From positions 2,630,501 to 2,694,500 of the forward strand of contig NZ_CP047045.1 of the NCBI RefSeq assembly GCF_009792355.1: a stretch of DNA of 64,000 bases, written 5' to 3'. Of the stretch, positions 58,787-64,000 are shown one piece after another. Positions within the stretch are counted from its first letter, which is position 1; each line of letters begins with the position of its first letter. The translations under genes and the position numbers were made by a program. The DNA comes from Terricaulis silvestris (GTDB taxonomy: Bacteria > Pseudomonadota > Alphaproteobacteria > Caulobacterales > Aquidulcibacteraceae). A model generated the notes under the pieces. The model was not told where the DNA came from. It made no database searches and saw only the letters and a list, made by a program, of their open reading frames with translations.

Positions 58787-60505
58787 ATGGACGAAAAACA
58801 GCCTCCACAAGTCAACGCAGAAGCCCTGTTTACAGAGGCTCAAACCGGCGGTCCAGGCGCGGCTTTGGCGGCACGGCGGGCCGCGTTATTGGCCGAACGG
58901 AGCGACCCTGCCCTAGCGCGAAAGGCGCTGGCCCTCGCCGCGAGGCTCGAGCCGCTCGATCCGACGCCGCGTCTGGCGCTGGCGCGGCTACATGCGGAGA
59001 GCGGCGATCTGGCGGCCGCGCGGGCAGAAGCGTCGGCGGTTCTGAAGGAGGCGATCGACAAGGCGGCGCAAGCGCGCGCGGCCTTCATGTTGGGCGAAAT
59101 GGCGCGGGTGAGCGCCGACGCTGCAGCGGCGCGGACGCACTTCGAGCTGGTGCTGCGGATCGAGGACGGCTTGCTCGCCGCCAATCGCAGCGATCCCACC
59201 GCGGCGCGCTGGTACGCGCGGGCGCGGGGGCGGCTCGCGGAACTGGACGCTGGCGCAGGCCATCTGGATCGGGCGCGAGCCGGCGCTGAAGGCGCGCTCG
59301 CGATGCTGCGCGGCGCGGCGGCGCAAATCGGTGAGCCGCCGGTGCTGGCGGCGGACATCGCCGACGCAGAGATGCGGCTGGGCGCACTTGAGTTGGACAC
59401 AGGCGAAGCCAACTCGGCGCGCCGTCGGCTTGGCGAAGCGATTGGGCGTTACGAGGCGTTGGCCATCACCGAAAAACACGAGCCGCATTGGCGCGCTGTG
59501 CTGGCGGATGCGTGGGCGCTCGCGGCGGAGGCGGATTACGTACGCGGCGCGGCAGATGCGGCGCGTGCTGCGATGGACAAGGCACTGCAGGCGCGCATTC
59601 GCTTGGCGACGAAGCATCCGGAAGAAGCGTGGGCGCTCGCGGGCACGTGGCGGTTGCGCGCCGCATTGCGCGCGGCGCTTGGCGACGCACAGGCCGCCGC
59701 TGAATCGTTGCAGCAGGCGCGGGCGCTGGCGGAAGCGTTGTGCTTGCAGTCCGCTGACGCGGACGTCTCGGCGCGGTTTTTGGTCAACACCCTGCTCGAT
59801 CAAGCCGATCATGCGCTGCGCAGCGGCGAACTCAATCAAGCGCGCGAAGCCGCCGACACCGCGCGCACGCAGGCCGAAGGATTTGCGTCGGAGCGGGTCG
59901 CTGTCGGGTATTGGCTTGGCCAGACCGCGGCGTGTTGGGATCGGCTGGGCGAGGTGGGACGTGCGGCTGGCGTGTTAGCGCAAGCGCAGGACGCATTCGC
60001 GCGCGCCGTTGAATTTCGCCGTCTAGCGCTGGACCACGAGCCACAGAGCGCGCTTGCCGCGCGTGCAGTGTCGAGCGCGCTGCTCAAGGTTGGCGAAATC
60101 GCGTTGCAAGCAGACGCGCCGGAATCCGCCCGGGCAGCATTCGGTGAGAGTGCTGCGGTGCGCGTGCGGCTTGCTGAGGCTTCACCGAACGATCGAACCG
60201 CTGCGCTCGGCTTGGCGACTGCGTTGGAGCGGCTTGGGCTTGCCGCGATGGCGTGCGGCGATCGCAACGCGGCGCGTCAAGCTTGGGAAGATGAGCTGAT
60301 GCTGGCCGACCGCATCTTCGGCGACGACGACAGCCTGGAAGGGATGCGCTTTCGCGCCATTGTCGAAGCGCATTTAGCAAACGCCGGCGGCCCGGGCAGC
60401 GACGATCACCGCCGCACCTCGATGGCGCGGTTCGACGTGCTGTCGAAGGCGGGCGCGTTGACCGAGCGGGAAGCCGCGCTGCGGCGGAAGCTCTGGGGCA
60501 ACTAG
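58787..60505 (+). CDS. Large alanine-rich TPR-like helical protein
   Basis: 572 aa, no signal peptide or TM. Almost wholly helical, with repeated TPR-like units (RLALARLHAESGDLAAARAEASAVL, RLGALELDTGEANSARRRLGEAIGRYEAL, ALLKVGEIALQADAPESARAAFGESAAV) and extreme Ala content. Several cysteines are scattered. Scaffold or peptide-binding role is possible. Divergent from lpxC by about 130 bp. First gene of a plus-strand block inserted in the ftsZ-lpxC region. Confidence 0.75.
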   Translation: MDEKQPPQVNAEALFTEAQTGGPGAALAARRAALLAERSDPALARKALALAARLEPLDPTPRLALARLHAESGDLAAARAEASAVLKEAIDKAAQARAAFMLGEMARVSADAAAARTHFELVLRIEDGLLAANRSDPTAARWYARARGRLAELDAGAGHLDRARAGAEGALAMLRGAAAQIGEPPVLAADIADAEMRLGALELDTGEANSARRRLGEAIGRYEALAITEKHEPHWRAVLADAWALAAEADYVRGAADAARAAMDKALQARIRLATKHPEEAWALAGTWRLRAALRAALGDAQAAAESLQQARALAEALCLQSADADVSARFLVNTLLDQADHALRSGELNQAREAADTARTQAEGFASERVAVGYWLGQTAACWDRLGEVGRAAGVLAQAQDAFARAVEFRRLALDHEPQSALAARAVSSALLKVGEIALQADAPESARAAFGESAAVRVRLAEASPNDRTAALGLATALERLGLAAMACGDRNAARQAWEDELMLADRIFGDDDSLEGMRFRAIVEAHLANAGGPGSDDHRRTSMARFDVLSKAGALTEREAALRRKLWGN

Positions 60506-60578
60506 CCTGCGGCGCCGCGCCGCCGTGCTGGCGAGCGGGATTGGCTCTAGGGCTGGCGGCATGGGGAGCGGACTTCTG

Positions 60579-60953
60579 ATGCGCTTGCGTGCGGCCGGGC
60601 TTGTGCTCGCGTTGGCGGCCATCACGTTCAAGGCGTTCCTCCCGCCCGGTTTCATGCCCGCAGAGCACGACGGGCGCGTCGGCATTGTGATGTGCTCCGG
60701 AGTCACGAACGCGGCCTCGCTGGATCTCTCGCGCAGCGATCACGCGCCATCTTCGCCGCGGCAGGACACGGCGGGCCAACACTGCCCATTCGCTGTTGCT
60801 GGCGCTGCGGCGTTTGCGCCGCATTTGATTGAAGTTGCGGCGCCAACCGAAGCGCCAATTTTCGTTGTCGCGGCAACGCCCCTTGCTACCCGTCCGCACG
60901 CGACGCGGATCGGCCCGCCGCTGCCGGCGCGAGGCCCTCCACTCCAAGCCTGA
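60579..60953 (+). CDS. DUF2946-like exported protein
   Basis: 124 aa from ATG 60579 (MRLRAAGLVLALAAITFKAFLPPGFMPA); upstream in-frame ATGs at 60561 and 60525 exist. One N-terminal TM/signal, then GIVMCSGVTNA, QHCPFAVAGAAAF and the end PLPARGPPLQA fit the DUF2946 pattern (CSG...HCPFA...ARGPP). These proteins often sit next to TonB receptors and copper-related genes, suggesting a metal role via the conserved Cys/His residues; unproven. Confidence 0.75.
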   Translation: MRLRAAGLVLALAAITFKAFLPPGFMPAEHDGRVGIVMCSGVTNAASLDLSRSDHAPSSPRQDTAGQHCPFAVAGAAAFAPHLIEVAAPTEAPIFVVAATPLATRPHATRIGPPLPARGPPLQA

Positions 60954-61023
60954 ACCAAACACCGCCACGCTTCAACGCGGCGAACAATAACGCGCGCCAA
61001 CCGCGCCTTCAGGCTATGAACAC

Positions 61024-63054
61024 ATGCACAAGATCATTTCGAGCGCGCTGCTCGGCGCGCTGCTGCTGGCGCCCGGCATCGCGCACGCCGAAGACGAGCA
61101 GACCGACGTCATCATCGTAACGGCGCAACCCAATCCCGAGGATCCACCGGTCGTGGCCGAAGCGCGCGAGCGCCTGGCGCGCACGCCGGGCGCGGTTTCG
61201 GTTGTCTCGAACGAGAGTTTTGAAAACCGGACGGCGGTCGGCTTAAGCGACATTCTCCGCGACGCGCCGGGCGTGATGGCGCAGCGGCGCTACGGCGAGG
61301 AATCGCGCTTCTCCATTCGCGGCTCGGGGCTTGGGCAAAGCTATCACCAGCGCGGCGTGCTGTTCGCGCAGGATGGCGTGCCGTTCGCGGACGCCGACGG
61401 GTTCTCCGATTTCCAGAAGCTCGATCCGCTGACGGCGCGCTATGTCGAAGTCTATCGCGGCGGCAACGCGCTTCGCTTCGGCGGCGCGCAATTGGGCGGC
61501 GCGCTCAATCTGGTGACGCCGACGGGGCTGACGGCGGAATCGCCGAACTTGCTTCGGCTTGAGGGCGGCTCGTTCGACACAGTGCGCGGCGCGGCGCAAA
61601 TCGCGCGCGCTGCCGGGCCGTGGGATGTGTTTGCGGCGGCCAGCGGAATGCGGACGGATGGCTTCCGTGTGCATTCCGGCCAGGATCAAGTGCGCGGCAC
61701 GATCAATCTTGGCTACACGCTCGGCGGTGATCGCGCTGTGCGATTGATCGCCTACGCGGCGGACATCGATCAGGACGTACCGGGCACGGTGAGCCTCGCG
61801 ACAGCGCTCTCCGACCCGGAGGCGCCCGGCGCCGGAGTAGTCACAACGGATTGGCGGCGTGATCAGACAATCTGGCGCACGACGCTGCAGACGCGCTGGC
61901 GAGTGAACGAGAGCACGGTGTTCGAAGGCGGCGTCTACGCGACGGCGACCGATCTCGATCACCCTATCTCATTGCACATTGAACAGCAGATCGAGACACA
62001 GGGCGCGTTCGGGCGCTTCGATTGGGAAGGCAAACTCGGCGGACGGCGCGCGGATTTGTACTACGGCGCTTCGTATCGCCAGGGCAGCACCGACCAACAG
62101 CTCGATCCGGTGTTCTTCCCGGTCGATGGCGACAACACGCAGGAAGCCACCGGGCTCGACCTGTTCGCGGAGGGACGCCTGTTCGTTGCCGATCGGCTCG
62201 CGCTGGTCGCGGGCGGCTCGTTCGGCCGCGCCACACGCGACTACGAGGATCATCTCAACACCGACAACGACGATGACGCGAAGTTCGAATGGTTCGCGCC
62301 GCGCGTCGGACTGCTTTGGGAGAGCGAAGGCGGCTCGCAAATCTACGCCAACGTCACGCGCTCAGTGGAGCCGCCGCACTACGGCGCGCTGGTGCAGGCG
62401 CCGTTCCCCGCCTTCACGCCGGTGCAGCCGCAGGAAGCGTGGACCGGCGAGATCGGCACTCGCGGGCGCGATGGCGCATTCATCTGGGATGTTACCTTCT
62501 ACCGCGCTGAGCTCGAGAACGAACTGCTGACGTTCAACAATGTCCACGGCCTCCCCTCCGCGTTCGCCAATGCGGACGAGACGATCCCCCAGGGTGTCGA
62601 AGCCACACTCGATTGGACGCTAAGCGATGCGTTCGGCGGCGCGTGGACGCTGCGGCAGAGCTACACCTATTCTGACTTCGCGTTCGAGGGCGACGCGACG
62701 TTCGGCGACAATCGCTTGCCGGTGATCCCCGAGCACCAGTATCGGGCCACGCTGCGCTACACCAACGACGCGGGCTGGTTCGTCGCGCCGAGCGTGGAAT
62801 GGCGGCCGAGCGATACGTTCGTGGATTACGCCAACACGCTTGAGGCGCCGGGCTACACGATCTGGTCGCTAAATGCCGGCGTCGATCTCGGCGATCGCGC
62901 TTCCCCCTTCATCGACGCGCGCAACTTGGCGGACGAAGCCTACGCGCCGGAGTTCGGCGCCATCACCAATGCCAGCGCGCCGGGCGCGAACACAGCCGTG
63001 TTCTATCCGGGCGAAGGGCGCGCGGTGTTCGTCGGTTTGAGCAGCAGATTTTGA
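61024..63054 (+). CDS. TonB-dependent outer membrane receptor
   Basis: 676 aa. Signal MHKIISSALLGALLLAPGIAHAE, plug domain with a TonB-box-like TDVIIVTA (residues 27-34), RTPGAVSVVSNESFENRTAVGLSDILRDAPGV, RFSIRGSGLGQSYHQRGVLFAQDGVPFADADGFSDFQKLDP and ALRFGGAQLGGALNLVTPTG; 22-strand barrel ending in Phe (VFVGLSSRF). Neighbouring DUF2946 and YcnI-like genes suggest copper as the substrate; siderophore uptake is the alternative. Confidence 0.95.
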   Translation: MHKIISSALLGALLLAPGIAHAEDEQTDVIIVTAQPNPEDPPVVAEARERLARTPGAVSVVSNESFENRTAVGLSDILRDAPGVMAQRRYGEESRFSIRGSGLGQSYHQRGVLFAQDGVPFADADGFSDFQKLDPLTARYVEVYRGGNALRFGGAQLGGALNLVTPTGLTAESPNLLRLEGGSFDTVRGAAQIARAAGPWDVFAAASGMRTDGFRVHSGQDQVRGTINLGYTLGGDRAVRLIAYAADIDQDVPGTVSLATALSDPEAPGAGVVTTDWRRDQTIWRTTLQTRWRVNESTVFEGGVYATATDLDHPISLHIEQQIETQGAFGRFDWEGKLGGRRADLYYGASYRQGSTDQQLDPVFFPVDGDNTQEATGLDLFAEGRLFVADRLALVAGGSFGRATRDYEDHLNTDNDDDAKFEWFAPRVGLLWESEGGSQIYANVTRSVEPPHYGALVQAPFPAFTPVQPQEAWTGEIGTRGRDGAFIWDVTFYRAELENELLTFNNVHGLPSAFANADETIPQGVEATLDWTLSDAFGGAWTLRQSYTYSDFAFEGDATFGDNRLPVIPEHQYRATLRYTNDAGWFVAPSVEWRPSDTFVDYANTLEAPGYTIWSLNAGVDLGDRASPFIDARNLADEAYAPEFGAITNASAPGANTAVFYPGEGRAVFVGLSSRF

Positions 63055-63064
63055 GGAGATGATG

Positions 63065-63613
63065 ATGAGACGTTTATTGTTGTTGGCGAGCGCGCTCGCC
63101 GTCTTCGCGCAAGCGCCGGCCTTGGCACACGTTGTGCTGTCGACGCCCGACGCGCGGCCGAACGCGTATTATGTGGGTGAATTCCGCTTGTCGCATGGCT
63201 GCGGCGAGAGCCCGACCGTGGCGTTCCGCATCGAGATTCCGGACGGGATCAACATTGCGCGGCCGCAGCCGAAGCCGGGTTGGGAAATCGAGATCGAGCG
63301 CGCGCCGCTGGCTGCGCCGGTGCGCACCGAGTACGGCGAGATCACCGAACGCGTGAGCGCGGTGACTTGGCGCGGCCTGTTGCCGTCGGATCAGTTCGAC
63401 GACTTCGCGCTGCTGATGAAGCTGCCCGATCGCGCCGGGCCGATCTATTTCCGAGCACTGCAGACGTGCGAGCAAGGTGGCCGCGCGTGGGTGGAGATTC
63501 CCGCGAGCAGACAGGATGCGCACGATCTGGAAAATCCAGCGCCGGTGCTGATGGTGCGACGCCCATCAGCGCCTGCAGCGGCGCCGAGCGATCCGCATGC
63601 GGGGCATCATTGA
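63065..63613 (+). CDS. YcnI-like DUF1775 copper-binding protein
   Basis: 182 aa from ATG 63065, 6 bp from GAGGAG (63053-63058); ATGs at 63059 and 63062 are also in frame. Cleavage after PALA leaves an N-terminal His (HVVLSTPDARPNAYYVG), the hallmark of the copper-binding YcnI histidine brace. GCGESPTVAFRIEIPDGINIARPQPKPGW and VTWRGLLPSDQFDDFALLMKLP are family motifs. A His-rich end (DPHAGHH) may bind more metal. Periplasmic copper chaperone or sensor. Starts right behind the TonB receptor stop. Confidence 0.9.
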   Translation: MRRLLLLASALAVFAQAPALAHVVLSTPDARPNAYYVGEFRLSHGCGESPTVAFRIEIPDGINIARPQPKPGWEIEIERAPLAAPVRTEYGEITERVSAVTWRGLLPSDQFDDFALLMKLPDRAGPIYFRALQTCEQGGRAWVEIPASRQDAHDLENPAPVLMVRRPSAPAAAPSDPHAGHH

Positions 63614-63616
63614 GAT

Positions 63617-63686
63617 AATATGGACCGCCGGCGCCCTCGCCGGCCAGCACCGGTGCATGCCGGCGAGGGCGCCGGCGGTCCATGTT
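63617..63686. repeat. Long palindrome family P28, copy 4
   Basis: 28-bp arms (63617-63644, 63659-63686) and a 14-nt loop CAGCACCGGTGCAT. One G-T wobble/mismatch near the outer end (CCATGTT instead of CCATATT). Located between the convergent YcnI-like gene and ftsZ, touching the ftsZ TAA (63686-63688). Confidence 0.95.
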
Positions 63687-64000
63687 TAGCGCGGATTCAT
63701 CTGCCTGCGGAGGAAGGCGGGGATTTCCAGCTCTTCGTCGAGTGCGGGATCGCGGACGTCATCCTCGTGCGCGCGCGGCGGCGGGATGTCGTCATCCAGG
63801 TTGAACTCGCGCGGAGACGGTTCGTCGTCGCGTGGCTCTGGCTTCTTCCAGCCGAACATGTTGAAGCCGCCACCGCTTTTTGGGCGGCGCTCGGGTTCGA
63901 TGTCGTTGGCAAAGCTTGGGCGCGGCTCTTCGTAGGACGGCGTGCGCACTGGTTGCGGCGCAGGCTCGCGCGCGACGTGCGGACGTGTCGGCACGACCGG
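63686..64000 (-). CDS. ftsZ: FtsZ C-terminal region, 5' part outside window
   Basis: Last 104 codons of a gene running off the right edge. The visible part is a disordered Pro/Arg/Glu-rich linker (REPAPQPVRTPSYEEPRPSF, FNMFGWKKPEP) ending in DEELEIPAFLRRQMNPR, the FtsZ C-terminal peptide that binds FtsA and other partners. The GTPase domain lies outside, so identification rests on this peptide, the linker character and the proximity of lpxC and bamD. Confidence 0.85.
   Translation of the reverse strand, partial: PVVPTRPHVAREPAPQPVRTPSYEEPRPSFANDIEPERRPKSGGGFNMFGWKKPEPRDDEPSPREFNLDDDIPPPRAHEDDVRDPALDEELEIPAFLRRQMNPR

Overview
The window is 64 kb of GC-rich, densely packed bacterial chromosome. 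It reads as an alphaproteobacterium, probably of the Caulobacterales/Hyphomonadaceae type. The evidence is a circularly permuted two-piece tmRNA gene (33801-34094, minus strand) with an ANDNNAEEFALAA tag, an alpha-type SspB adaptor, the DUF4169 + ribbon-helix-helix pair behind fumC, and the FtsZ C-terminal peptide ending EIPAFLRRQMN. No rRNA, tRNA, CRISPR array, transposase or integrase was seen; this looks like core chromosome with small accessory patches.

Layout. 1-5.2 kb: 3' part of a CHASE4 sensor kinase, a serine hydrolase broken by one in-frame TAG, an SDR, a fatty-acid desaturase, and a doubly damaged DUF3140 gene. 5.2-12.6 kb: purT, a divergent solitary ilvC, small envelope and secreted proteins, and a coupled TPR/cytochrome c pair. 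12.6-20.5 kb: miaA, serB, a HAD phosphatase, a DegQ-type protease, hflC, hflK and mrp, which is membrane protein quality control next to core metabolism. 20.5-28.3 kb: serine hydrolase, P450, a cysteine synthase-glutaredoxin fusion, FMN reductase, pyruvate kinase, GST and an SMP-30 lactonase. 28.4-31.2 kb: two divergent phospholipid pairs (PlsC-like + CdsA-like; small membrane protein + CDP-alcohol phosphatidyltransferase variant). 31.3-42.6 kb: sspB, ssrA, aqpZ, thyA, folA, a RusA-like nuclease, fumC, DUF4169 and RHH. 42.6-44.6 kb: two tandem membrane-anchored TIR proteins. 44.7-54.3 kb: ArsR/SRPBCC, a UvrD helicase, SIMPL, prmA, a secreted PPC-like protein, aminopeptidase P and SnoaL-like proteins. 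54.4-64 kb: ligA, bamD, lpxC and the ftsZ 3' end on the minus strand, interrupted by a plus-strand block (TPR, DUF2946, TonB receptor, YcnI-like) that looks like copper handling.

How parts work together. SspB and tmRNA belong to one pathway: tmRNA tags stalled nascent chains and SspB delivers tagged chains to ClpXP. HflKC and DegQ act in envelope protein control. ThyA and FolA form the dTMP/folate cycle. LpxC and BamD build the outer membrane.

Most notable: the tandem TIR genes share about three quarters of their TIR residues but carry different membrane modules (DUF805 versus one TM segment plus a PPC-like exported domain). The exported domain recurs alone in a secreted protein 6-8 kb away. 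A second strong signal is a family of four perfect or near-perfect 28-bp-arm palindromes, each sitting exactly between convergent genes and overlapping their stop codons. One copy carries three paired, compensatory changes in both arms.
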